64,000 bases of DNA, taken from Blastomussa wellsi (lineage: Eukaryota > Cnidaria > Anthozoa > Scleractinia > Plerogyridae). Shown here in pieces: positions 43,786-54,082 of the stretch; position 1 is the first letter of the stretch; every line of letters starts with the position of its first letter. The translations under genes and the position numbers were made by a program. Location of the stretch: positions 26,267,294-26,331,293 of the forward strand of contig OX393563.1 of the NCBI GenBank assembly GCA_947652115.1. Direction: 5' to 3'. Under the pieces are notes generated by a model. The model ran no database searches. It saw only the letters and a program-made list of their open reading frames with translations, and was not told where the DNA came from.

Positions 43786-43852
43786 CACGCTTGGGCAGGA
43801 AAGGGTTAAGGGAGATAGTTTTTTAACCCTTTACTGCCCAAGGGGTCTCCCT

Positions 43853-43899
<47 letters not shown>

Positions 43900-43966
43900 C
43901 ACGCTTGGGCAGGAAAGGGTTAAGGGAGATAGTTTTTTAACCCTTTACTGCCCAAGGGGTCTCCCT

Positions 43967-44013
<47 letters not shown>

Positions 44014-44084
44014 CACGCTTGGGCAGGAAAGGGTTAATGGAGGATGGCCGCCTAATAGGTGGCCGCTTAATAGAGGTCGCACTG
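42785..44084. mobile_element. TA-flanked MITE carrying a satellite array
   Basis: Ends CAGTGCGACCTCTATTAAGC and GCTTAATAGAGGTCGCACTG are perfect inverted repeats. TA stands on both sides (42783-42784, 44085-44086), and copy B shows the uninterrupted site AAGATAATTGTTATTATC. TA duplication with CAGT ends fits Tc1/mariner-pogo-type mobilisation. Subterminal GGCCGCTTAATAGAGGT repeats occur twice on the left and once on the right. No coding capacity; most of the length is the 114-bp array. Confidence 0.88.
42911..44037. repeat. 114-bp satellite, ten copies, each a TTAA-bounded hairpin
   Basis: Ten units starting at 42911 and every 114 bp to 43937; by eye all are identical. Each unit is a 101-bp block TTAACCCTTTACTGCCCAAG ... 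CTTGGGCAGGAAAGGGTTAA plus a 13-bp spacer GGGAGATAGTTTT; the last unit lacks the spacer. The ends of the block are inverted repeats with one mismatch, and TTAA followed by CCCTTT looks like a piggyBac-type terminus with its target duplication. So the repeat unit appears to be a tiny MITE. Confidence 0.9.
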
Positions 44085-44111
44085 TAATTGTTATTATCTA
44101 AAAACGAGCGG

Positions 44112-44305
44112 CCAGTTTCATACCGTGAGATACTGGGTCGAGCGCGGACTTTCGCGGACAAATTCAAAAAATAAACAAAACTGTAAAGTTCCGACGACTT
44201 ATCTGCTTCCGTAATCCCTTTGTTTTTAAAAAATACGCTCGTGATGAGGACGCCTTGTCCGCTAAAATGCGCACTCGACCCAGTAACTCACGGTATGAAA
44301 CTGGG
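44112..44305. mobile_element. fold-back element 1 in copy A
   Basis: CCAGTTTCATACCGTGAGAT, ACTGGGTCGAGCGC and TTTCGCGGACAAA on the left are mirrored by GTCCGCTAAAATGCGC, ACTCGACCCAGTAACTCACG and GTATGAAACTGG. The copy-B counterpart is 47409-47642, which has about 40 extra nt inside. Confidence 0.7.
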
Positions 44306-44353
44306 TAATGGAGCATAATATAATATTAGTCTTTTCGAAACTATTGCTGACAA

Positions 44354-44527
44354 TACACCTTATTCCAAAATGGCCGCTGATTTATGCTCGTACAAATTGG
44401 CCATTGTTGCCTCGTTCAAGATAAAATATTGTTTTGATTTTTGAGCTTAAAAACGAGGCAAGAAAAGGGCTAATTTGAATACCAACAAAAGAAAACTAAG
44501 ATGGTAGCCATTATGGAATAAGGTGTA
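44354..44527. mobile_element. fold-back element 2 in copy A
   Basis: ACACCTTATTCCAAAATGGCCGC and AGATGGTAGCCATTATGGAATAAGGTGT are inverted; inside, TTGCCTCGTTCAAGATAAAA and TTTTTGAGCTTAAAAACGAGGCAA are also inverted. The copy-B counterpart is 47705-47872. Confidence 0.65.
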
Positions 44528-44556
44528 TAAGAATTGACCTTTTTACCTACGCATGT

Positions 44557-44699
44557 AAATTGCCCATTTCAGATCATGTGATGCTCTCCCGAGACGTACT
44601 CCTTTGTCCATTTGGAAATTATTCGTTTCAGCGTGGATTTGTTTGAATTTGAAAGCAATAAGTCTCACGGGTATCATCACGTGATCTGAAATGGGGCAA
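44557..44699. mobile_element. fold-back element 3 in copy A
   Basis: TTGCCCATTTCAGATCATGTGAT and ATCACGTGATCTGAAATGGGGCAA are inverted, with weak interior symmetry. The copy-B counterpart is about 47906-48044. Confidence 0.6.
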
Positions 44700-45192
44700 C
44701 AAACAAACGAAGCTAAAAGGTCTATTGCAAGTACTTGAAGTGGAGTAACAGTGTCTTTACTTTTTGTATACACCAGCTGCGAATAAATTTACACAGCAAA
44801 TTAGGCTGTAAAATGATTAAAATAAACACTGCAAGATAATCAACGGCGAAAGGGGTGGAAGCGGAATAATTGTATCTTATTTATTCAGTATTCCTTTTCC
44901 TTTTCCTGGCGTATTCATCATTTATTTGAAAATTGTACATATATTCATAATTCATAGTTAATTCAGTTGTTTTTCCAACCGAACAATTTCGTGACAGTCA
45001 AATTCTACTAAGTAGGATTGTTGTCTGGGTCGATACTCAAGTGATCGTAATCTAGATCTATTGAAATTGTGGAAAATTTTTATTATTTCCCAAGAATAAG
45101 AATAATGACAGATACTGTAAACATATACTTCAAGCAGGCTCTTTCTTTTCCGAGTATGCGACGCTCATACGAGAGAGGAGCGAAAAGGCCCG

Positions 45193-45205
45193 GGGGGGGG
45201 GGGGT
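45193..45205. repeat. poly(G) run
   Basis: About 13 G followed by TGGGGTGGGCGGCGGCGG in the spacer between copies A and B. Confidence 0.8.
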
Positions 45206-45247
45206 GGGGTGGGCGGCGGCGGAGTGGAGTACTCTAATATATGGGCT

Positions 45248-45305
45248 ATATAAGATAAGATAAGATAAGATAACTTTATTTATATAGGTATTTATATAGG
45301 TATCT
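45248..45305. repeat. (AGATA)n and TATATAGGTATT repeats
   Basis: AGATAAGATAAGATAAGATAA followed by two TATATAGGTAT(T) units. Confidence 0.8.
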
Positions 45306-47156
45306 GCCGCGGGATAAGGTATAGTTTTTTCAAGTTCTCGATCCTTAAATTTTTCCTGGTGTGACCCTTAGATATATATGTAGGGTATCGAAATGTATCG
45401 TCGAAAATTACAGTACGTCAGGAAGGGCAAGTGAAACGAAATAGAAACGGTCTATCTAATCTGAACAATCTTTTAAGACTATTGACGATACAAAAGCAAA
45501 ATAAGCTTGACCCGTTCCCACCTTTCTGAGTTTTCGTTTTTTTCCTTAAATAGGGTGTCATTTTTCGAGTTTGGTCCTTAAATAAGTATCAAATTCCGTT
45601 TTCTTGATCCTTGAAATAGGGTCAGGGCTTAAGAACCTTCGCTGCACGCGGCACACACCTATCCGAAATTTAGGGTAGTTACCCCCCGGGGAACAAGGCA
45701 CAACGTTTTTTTCATCGTTTGAAGTTTTCCCGTTGGGTCTCAAAAACCGACTGTACGATCGAAGTCTACTTTAGGCAGGACATGCTACAAAGTAGTGACA
45801 CTTACCGTAATGTTCTCGTATGGAGATACGAGGGAGGTATAAAATAATCTTGGTAGCTTAGTTTCGTTTTATTTCAACGCATTAATCATTATTATATAAC
45901 GCGTCCAATTGCAATTAGCTGTTCAACAAACAGGTGTCAAACGTTCATGGGTTGCTAATGATTGACTTTTAAATATTCCTACTCTCTACTTTCCCTCTAC
46001 GCGCGCGTAAGTTTAATTTGGTCGCCATCAGTAAGAATATCAATAGTTCTTATAATTTTCCATAAAAAGTCTCATTTTTCGATTCGTGAACGTCATTCCG
46101 ATACATGTTCGTAAACCCGTAAACAACAAGAGAATATCACAGAAAAACGAAGCGACCAACCGTTCGAAACCGCAGTAACGAATTCGCCCAAAACACCGAA
46201 ACGAGCGAAGAGTGAACGAAATCCTTAAAACAAGATAAACCAGCTACACATAAGGGGTTGCAGTTCCTTATGGGCTTTTGGTAAAACCAATTGCCATTAT
46301 TGAGAGCTATCAGGCTAACCCGGAGAATGCTATTCAGCACTGGTGATTGCTGGGATATTTTTGTTGTAGATTTCTAGAAGAGCAAAAGGTTGTGTGTTAT
46401 ATCAGTTTGTTTGTTTTATTTGAAAGTTGTGAATGGAAAAGGAAACCTTTCGCAAACGACAAATTTGTAACGACTGCTTACAACTTGCAACAAATGATAT
46501 CAAGCTCAAACAATGTCTACATTGATATTCAACACAGATCCTAATGTTCTATTCGTTCACAAACTTGAAACATTGCAATCTTCTACGATAAAACAATACT
46601 ATCATGTATAGGCTATATATTGCTATAGCTTATATAATGAAGGCATACACACTTTGGTGATACCAAAATGCAATGTTTTCCGTGTTCAATGCAGAGACAA
46701 AAACCGCTTCCTGTCTACGCGCGTAATTGCGTTTTACTTCAAAGTATTAAAATCATGATATATTAATGTGTATGATAGCTGTAGGATGCCTATTGATACC
46801 GTTCCACTGTGAAATCGTTAATTACTTAAAGGATTATTTAAAAGTCCTTACCGAAATGCAATCGATATCTCCTGCGGCCTACAATTTCGAATTGTAATAA
46901 GCTCACCCTTTAATTAAACTCTCATTTCACGATAGGTGATAAATCACATTGATGGCGGCGGACTGGGTAAGTTGTTGAATATTCCTCAAGAAAAAAACAT
47001 TTGCAAATGTTTAATTCGTGTGAGGCAGGTCTGGCTATTTTGGCATAATCGGTCTCACAGGTTGATATCAAGAATTATAAAATTATAAAAACCACGCAAA
47101 GTAATTAAAAAACAGGAATAAGAATTTACAGCGAAGAAGGTGGTTAGGAAATGGAG

Positions 47157-47395
47157 GCAGCGTAGCCGAGTGGTTAGAGCGTTGGACTTGAAATCCGTTA
47201 ATCGCGGGATCAAGTCCCGCTCTGACCACTAGCTGGTGTTCTGGTGTTCCCGAGTTCAACTCCTCGGCTACGCTTGTAAATATCCAACTGGTCTGCCTCC
47301 TGCCAGTTGCTATGTTTATTTACAATATTTGCTTGTATTGGCCCTGGAAAGCCCCAATGGGGAGTGGTCAGTTAAGATAATTGTTATTATCTAAA
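47157..47395 (+). mobile_element. tRNA-Ser(TGA)-derived SINE, full copy B
   Basis: The first 70 nt are tRNA-Ser-like: GCAGCGTAGCCGAGTGGTTA (A box), GGACTTGAAATCC (anticodon loop with TGA) and GGGATCAAGTCCCGC (B-box position). The 3' part of a real tRNA is not present; instead a body with CTCGGCTACGCT, which could pair with the head AGCGTAGCCGAG, and a TTGTTATTATCT tail follow. Hence a SINE and not a tRNA gene. The 3' fragment at 11440 is the same family. Confidence 0.82.
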
Positions 47396-47408
47396 AGCGA
47401 GCCATTGG

Positions 47409-48044
47409 CCAGTTTCATACCGTGAGATACTGGGTCGAGCGCGGACTTTCGCGGACAAATTCAAAAAATAAACAAAACTGTAAAGTTCCGACGACTTATT
47501 CGCTTCCGGAATCCTTTTGTTTTTAAAAAATACGCTCGTGATGAGGACGCCTTTTCCTTCGCAAGTGCGGAAGCCATTCTTTTCTTTTAATTTGTCCGCT
47601 AAAGTGCGCACTCGACCCAGTAACTCACGGTATGAAACTGGGTAATGGAGCATAATATAATATTAGTCTTTTCGAAACTATGGCTGCCAGAGACAGCTAA
47701 CAATACACCTTATTCCAAAATGGCCGCTGATTTATGCTCGTACAAATTGGCCCTTGTTGCCTCGTTCAAGATAAAATATTCTTTTGATTTTTGAGCTTAA
47801 AAACGAGGCAAGAAAAGGGCTAATACCAACAAAAGAAAACTAAGATGGTAGCCATTATGGAATAAGGTGTATAAGAATTGACCTTTTTACCTACGTATGT
47901 AAATTGCCCATTTCAGATCATGTGATGCTCTCCCGAGACGTACTCCTTTGTCCATTTGGAAATTATTCATTCATTTCAGCGTGGATTTGTTTGAATTTGA
48001 AAGCAATAAGTCTCACGGGTATCACGTGATCTGAAATGGGGCAA
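47409..48044. mobile_element. copy-B counterparts of the three fold-back elements
   Basis: Three adjacent fold-backs at 47409-47642, 47705-47872 and about 47906-48044, in the same order and spacing as in copy A, so all three inserted before the duplication. Confidence 0.65.
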
Positions 48045-48875
48045 CAAACAAGCGAAGCTAAAAAGGTCTATTGCAAGTACTTGAAGTGGAGTAACAATGT
48101 CTTTACTTTTTGTATACACCAGCTGCGAATAAATTTACACAGCAAATTAGGCTGTAAAATAAACACTGCAAGATAATCAGCGGCGGAAGGGGTGGAAGCG
48201 GAATAATTGTATCTTATTTATTCAGAGTTCCTTTCATTTTTTTCCTGGCGTATTCATCATTCATTTGAAAATTGTACATATATTCATAATTCATAGTTAA
48301 TTCAGTTGTTTTTCCTACTGGGATTTTATTAGTCATGACCACAAATGGGGTTGATAAAACTTGTATCCTGTGAGTCTTTAGAGTGAAGATTTAACCAACA
48401 TGCCACATGCAATTTCACGCAAGATTTCTCTTCCGTAAATGAGAGCAAAGCAGGTTCTTTATATGTCATCTCTCTAGTTTTGCATTAATGGTCATTCACT
48501 CATTATTTCGCAGTCCAGTAACAACGAGCTTTTCTTAGCTGAAATGTAACTGAGATAGGTGTTGCCCAAGACAAAAAGTCATTTGGTGCATTTTAGACGA
48601 CTTTGATTCTGGATTGTCCATTTCAAGACAAATCTAACACGCTTTTTCCTTTCTTTGTCCAAAGTTTACTTCTGAGAGAACTTTTCTAGTAGTTTCCCAA
48701 ACTCGACTTTTATTTTTAATTAAATTGTAGGAACATATATTTTAAATAATTTTAATATATATATTTTTAATATTTTAAGTAATCTTTATGCAATGTAGCT
48801 AAGATATATTTAGTAAATAGTTCCCTAATTAGTTTTTATTTCTAAACCTGAATACTCAGACAGGTCGACATTCAT

Positions 48876-48965
48876 TCATTCATTCTTTCGTTCGTTCGTT
48901 CATTCGATTTTTGCGTTCGTTCGTTAGTTCGTTCATTCGTTCGTTAGTTTATTCATTCATTCCGG
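48876..48965. repeat. (ATTC/GTTC)n simple repeat
   Basis: ATTCATTCATTCTTTCGTTCGTTCG-type tetranucleotides with interruptions. Confidence 0.85.
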
Positions 48966-49180
48966 CATTATGAGGCGGCGACACGGTAAAACGACCTTTG
49001 GAAAAGTCTGCGATTTTGCCTACATGACTCCCTTTCTAGCATCGCTATGATAAAGCGCATTGTCGGTTTCTAAAAAGTTCTCCATAATTATCTATGGGCA
49101 ATTTGTTCTAATAGGTCCGCGGGGTTCTCCTTAAACGAAGCCCTTTGTAACACCACCCAGGAAGTGTATATTCCGTTTAA

Positions 49181-50145
49181 GTTTCACGATTCGGCGCATG
49201 TGCAAGCCCACCCAACTGTATTGTCTATGAACCAATCTGTTTCGTCGGGCCGGGCCAAGAATAAATTCGATGTTTAATACTAAGTTTCATATTTTCCGTG
49301 AAAATCCGTTAACATTTCCGAAAAATGTTTGCCTCATTCTTTTCGGCTGTACTCATGAATGCCCGTACAAACATGCATAAGTGCATAAGCGTTTTTGAAC
49401 GTGTTTTCCTGATTTTTGCAATAGGTGGTTTTCACTGTCACGCCATCAAAAAATGAACTTGAAAACATGCTTGCTACACCATTCGTGAGTTATTTGCCGA
49501 AGCATTTCTCGCAAATTTATAGAGCTCAGTATGGAAACGCCATGTTGGTGCCCAGCTTGATGGGCACCAACATGGCGGCCGGAAATCCAAGAAAACATCT
49601 GGCACTGACTTTTGCTATGAAAGCGGCTGCTCTTTCCTCACGGTCTAGTGTATATACACATACACATCTTTTCTAATACTTGAACTGTTTAAACTGCAAA
49701 CATTTTGCGAAAAGACCGACTCTTAGTGCACGACAGCTTTGTCACGGCGCCATCGTGAAGTCACGTACGGCGGAAATCTCGAAAATTCAACATGCTGTAT
49801 TTCAAACACAAAGGACACTATCTCGCTGGAAACTTGTGACTAGATATATTTTTAGGATTTCTTTCACGTGGTGGCAATAAAAATTAGCCTGGCGCAGCGA
49901 ATTTTGTTTTTAAAATTTAAATGACGTCACGTGAAAACCAAGTGAACCAAGTGAACAAGGAACTTAAAGCATCGGAGTCGGAACAAAGAAAAAAAATTAA
50001 ATATGTAGTGACACCTCTATTGTAACGTTTTTGGAAATGGCTACGAAATTTGCAAAGGCAATTTTCCTTCGAAAGTCATTTAATTTGTATTCTTGCGATT
50101 GTTTTTTTAACAATGTAATCTAATGGGCTAGCGCTTGCACACATT
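49181..50145. mobile_element. relative of the 5103 TTAA MITE with a nested insertion
   Basis: Left GTTTCACGATTCGGCGCATGTGCAAGCCCA and right AATGGGCTAGCGCTTGCACA match the 5103-5597 element, as do ACTAAGTTTCA(C/T)ATTTTC and AGCATC(A/G)GAGTC(A/G)GAACAAA. The extreme ends and TTAA are eroded. About 520 bp (49423-49942) are extra. Confidence 0.65.
49423..49942. mobile_element. nested element, GGTTTTCAC ends
   Basis: Left GTGGTTTTCACTGTCACGCC and right ATGACGTCACGTGAAAACCA form short inverted ends, and the block has no counterpart in the 5103 copy. An internal GTTGGTGCCCAGCTTGATGGGCACCAAC hairpin lies near 49543-49570. No known protein. Confidence 0.5.
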
Positions 50146-50654
50146 CGTCTTCTGTCATTGTGTACCCGAAAAAACCGAACTTAATCGACGCGATTTTGAT
50201 TGATTTTTGTTTGGTAGAAAAACAAAACGACATGAAAACGGATGATGCATGCGCTGGCAATTGGTACAGATTTGGTGAGTTCTTCCTTCTACTCTCGGCC
50301 ATATTTGCTGGAACGTTTTGCAAACAAACTGACCTCACACTTTGATGTCACGTGGAATTTTGGCCTCGCGATTCAATTTTTCATTTTGAAGGCAAAAATG
50401 TGCAACTTTCAGCGCTTGTAAAATTTATAATTTTCATCGTAAAATTCTCAAACTTTTGGAATTGTGCATTTGGAACAATAAATTTTCAACTGTACAAAAA
50501 AATGGTTTTATAAGTCAAGTTGGAAAAACCCGGATAAGGAAGATAAATGAAACGTGGACTTCATTTGCATCATACAAAGACAACCACGTTATTCATTGTT
50601 TGTTATCAAGACCTAACTGGCTATATGATAAAATTGGCATTTGTCCTTTCTTAT

Positions 50655-51112
50655 GCCTCCGTTATATGGTTTCGGGTACCCGAGACAACCCTCCCTCCCG
50701 AGACTACCTTGCCGAGTGTTTATATGACAAAAAATTGTCCCTGTTAGCTGAGTTAAAGTTGCCCAGTTTAATTATTCATAAAGTAATTCGGTATTCAAAT
50801 CACCAGTTATCCTTCTTCCTTTGAATTTCTTTCGTTTATTCGATCACTGGAGGCCTTGCAGGACAGGACGTGACACTCGGCTCGTTAAGAGTTGTTCCTG
50901 GTAGGGGAACCAAAGTGTTTATGTGAGAAAAAGTTGACCCGCCTGCCAGGGTTACCCTACCTGCCGCCTACCCGAGTTATACATAACTCGGGTAGGATTA
51001 TATAAACGGTTGGCGGAAATTGTCAACATTTTACTAAGTAGTGAAAAGTTAGCTCGCTCAGGGCAACTCGGGGAGAAGGGTTGTCTCCGGTACCCGAGAA
51101 CATATAAATGGG
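50655..51112. mobile_element. fold-back element with GGTACCCGAGACAACCCT arms
   Basis: GTTATATGGTTTCGGGTACCCGAGACAACCCT on the left and AGGGTTGTCTCCGGTACCCGAGAACATATAAATG on the right are inverted. A further hairpin, CTACCCGAGTTATACATAACTCGGGTAG, lies inside at about 50970-50996. Confidence 0.55.
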
Positions 51113-52855
51113 GCCTTTTAAGTATTGTCAAGTAGTCTGTACCAGACGAAAAAGGCTCGTTACTTTCTTTTAAATATCTCTTTCCGTTTCAGTGATATTC
51201 AAGTTTTAAAAACAGACTCCTGGAAGCTGAAATCTCCTCTCGGCGGAACGGTAATGTAAAGCTTGATCATGATACGAGCATTTGCTGTTCAGAATTCCAT
51301 CCGTGTAAGGTTGCGTATTATCATTTTAATAGGGAATTAACGGTTGAATATTTTGAACTCATACAAATGTACGCGAAATGCTATGAAAGACCTGGACATT
51401 AGTGCGAGGAAGAGAAAGTAAACGAAATCACCAGTCCAGAAAATCAAGACAATGTAAAACTAAAATTCATCTGCTACAGCTGCTAAAATTTCAAAAGGCT
51501 TTGGCGCTTCATTAAAATAATATGTCTCAGTAATATTGAAAATCCACGAAAAGAAAATATCGAACAAACGGATAAATCCGTTCATAAAAAAGTTTGAATT
51601 GCCACAGTTGTGTTTAAGGCTTTTTTTCTCCAGTTGAAAGATGCAATTAGAAGTCTTGATTGAAAAGTCTTCTTTTTGCCATGTATCGATACCGTTGTTC
51701 AAGTTTACTGTTCTGGGTTTAGTTAGGTTAAATTGATACATGCGCGCCGCAGACAGTAGTTGTGAGGACAAGGTCAGTAACACGGTACACAGTGGAAAAA
51801 ATATTCCATATTGGAAAGCAAAATAATTTACAATTTGTATTCATTGTTTATTGAAAGAAAAAACTATATTTATGGATATAGAACCAGTCTAGTGGATATT
51901 CCACTCGTACTTCCGAACTTATCTTTGTTGCTAGCTGAAAGCAGCAGATTTTTGGTGCAGATCAAACACAGCAAAGAGTTACGTTGTTTCATATTATTGT
52001 AATACTTGTTACCGAAACTATAAAGATATTAACGTTTAACTTACCCTTCAAAATCTATATGAAAAGGCAGGGATGTAAGTGCTTAGTGGTTAGCACAGGC
52101 TTTTGGAAGAAGTCTTCATCACGAGCACAGATGAGCACAGGAAACGGAACAAACAAACAGACATTATAGTTTATTAAGTTTACACTTAACTGACAAAAAT
52201 TATTTTTGACAAACTTTAAGAAAACTAAGCATAAATAGAGGCGACAGTTGCTATGATGTATTTGTATTCCGATGCAACCATGTCACTACTCTGATAAAAC
52301 TCAGTTTTTTCATTTCTTAAGTCCTTGAAATAAAATAACAGAGGACTATCACTCATTGTCCATTCACTTATTTTTTTGCAGTCACGAAACAAAGTTTTTA
52401 AACCAATTACTTAGTGTAAGTAAGGCCAAACTTATTTTTCAGTTATTATTATTATTATTATTATTTTTAATTTTGGTCAGCTGGTGCGATTTTTAGGGTA
52501 TTTTGGAGACAATTACGTTCTGCAAATCCATATTTTAATAAAGCACGTTTTCAAAACATTAGCAATATCTATATTTTGTTAAGGCACAGATCGGCAGTGC
52601 ACGTCCACGAAATGACAAAGAAACATAATGAACTTTAATAAATTTTCTGCATAAAGATGCAGCGCTACGTCGCTGAACCATTAGCTGCCACTTGAGAAAG
52701 TATTCGATTAAATTTTGAAGTCTTTTTGACAATCTTTCCTGGCTTCTTTTTGAACCAGCCAATCAAAAACAAGAGAGCTGTCGAGAGATATTAAGAGGCT
52801 CTCCGCGTAAGAACGAATAAGGCAAATTTTGGACCCTCGCCGATTTTCCTGATTT
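51113..52855. other. no feature recognised
   Basis: AT-rich sequence with only short open frames (up to 107 codons), none resembling a known family. A short (ATT)n run occurs at about 52445-52465. Confidence 0.4.
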
Positions 52856-52859
52856 CTGC

Positions 52860-53440
52860 ACTGAAACTCAACAATTATATCCCATTAACAAATTTCACAT
52901 TTAATTAACTGGATCAGCTCGATATTTTACACATTTTGCGAGGCGATTTTTAAAGTCACGTCAAAACCACACAGAGGCTGCAACTTAGCAACAAATATCG
53001 GTCACTGCTAAAATATCATTATTTAGCCAAACGAGCTGAGTATTTTACTCATTAGAGTTTCAATTGAAACTTTCTTCGATAGTTTAAAGGCTTAATAATT
53101 AAGTTATCATATTTTTAAAATACTTCCCGACAAATTCAGGAATGTGCGAAACGTGACATGCATGTAGTTGAAGAATTTTTTTTCGAAAGTGGGATATGAT
53201 CTACAATCAAGTCTGTTACAACTCAAAAAGTATTAACATCGACGTAGAAATACGTGGAATAAAATTTGTGGGCACTCTTCACATTGCGTCTTACAGAGCT
53301 CCATGGAATTACCAAATATTCGCCATTTTGATCGAACCAAATATAATACAAAGGCCGAACGACCAATAAATTAATTTTTGAACCGCAAACGCTTGGAGGC
53401 ACTGTAACCACCGCTAAACCGTCAGACTATAATTTCATAT
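52860..53440. repeat. left arm of a long inverted pair
   Basis: Read in reverse, this arm matches 55505-55990 over about 450-500 bp: for example AACGAGCTGAGTATTTTAC, CTTCCCGACAAATTCAGGAA, CACAAATTTTATT and GATCAAAATGGCGAAT. Similarity is moderate, with many small indels, so the pair is old. Minus-strand translation of the arm reads SKINLLVVRPLYYIWF. Confidence 0.65.
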
Positions 53441-53853
53441 AAATTATTTTCGCCGTTTAAGTTGTTTTACCCTTTTCTAGCAAAAACATTTCTCTTTCGA
53501 TTGATATGCAAATCATGCATTAGCCAGTGTTATCGCGGGACATCTGTACCCACAAACCATTTTCCTTAAAAGTTTATGTTTACTAATAAAAGAAAATAAT
53601 TGTTTCTAACCTGACGAAAGATGTCAAACGGCTTTTCATTTTGTCTCTGGTTGCAAGCAGCTAATTTCATTTCCCACGATGCGACAACACAGTGTTTGTT
53701 TTGCAAGATTCACTTGTTTGTTTCACTCCAACTGAATTAAAACCAGCCAGGTTGCCGATTTTGTAAGTGATTGGCTTTTTCAGAGGAATTAACGCGAAAA
53801 GATCTTTACCTAAAAAAGGGATTTCGATTCGCAGATTCGCGTCTCAGTGGTCT

Positions 53854-54082
53854 CACAAATTCTGGCAGCATAAATCAGAATTCTTGTCAAAACTCCAAAA
53901 CCCCTAACTCAAAACCAGCTCTACAGTTCACAAATTCTGGGTTTAAATATCAGAATACTTGTCAAAACTCCAAAACTCCCTAACTCAAAAACAAACTCTA
54001 CAACTCACAAATTCTGGGTGCATATATCAGAATACTTGTTAAAAATCCAAAACTCCCTAACTCAAAACAAGCTATACAATCA
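53854..54082. repeat. three tandem copies of a 75-77-bp unit
   Basis: Units begin CACAAATTCTGG at 53854, 53929 and 54006; each contains CAGAAT(A/T)CTTGT, AAAACTCC-type and CCCTAACTCAAAA blocks. It lies in the spacer between the two inverted arms. Confidence 0.8.

Larger units (their letters stand above)
40910..44976. repeat. duplicated segment, copy A
   Basis: Matches 45532-48314 from CTTTCT(T/G)AGTTTTCG to AATTCAGTTGTTTTTCC in the same orientation, with scattered substitutions and small indels. It differs chiefly by the inserted 1.3-kb TA-flanked element and by a deletion in the SINE head. The left border is cut by the gap. A 65-codon open frame (41762-41959) and its partner in copy B are conserved, but only as expected for such similar copies. 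Confidence 0.88.
45532..48314. repeat. duplicated segment, copy B
   Basis: Second copy, without the TA-flanked element and with an intact SINE head. The 555 bp between copies (44977-45531) are not duplicated and contain a (AGATA)n run. Either a tandem segmental duplication or two haplotypes placed side by side next to the gap. Confidence 0.88.

Noticed and set aside
42911..44037. CRISPR-like array
   Set aside because: Units are identical throughout with no variable spacers, the context is animal DNA, and the unit is a 114-bp hairpin; it is a satellite.
47157..47235. functional tRNA-Ser gene
   Set aside because: Head and anticodon loop fit, but the 3' half does not close a tRNA (no proper T arm and acceptor end) and the sequence continues into a SINE body shared with two other loci.
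49425..49676. 83-codon frame starting VFTVTPSKNELEN as a gene
   Set aside because: It lies in the nested MITE, contains the hairpin-coded TNMAAG string, and has no homologue that I recognise.
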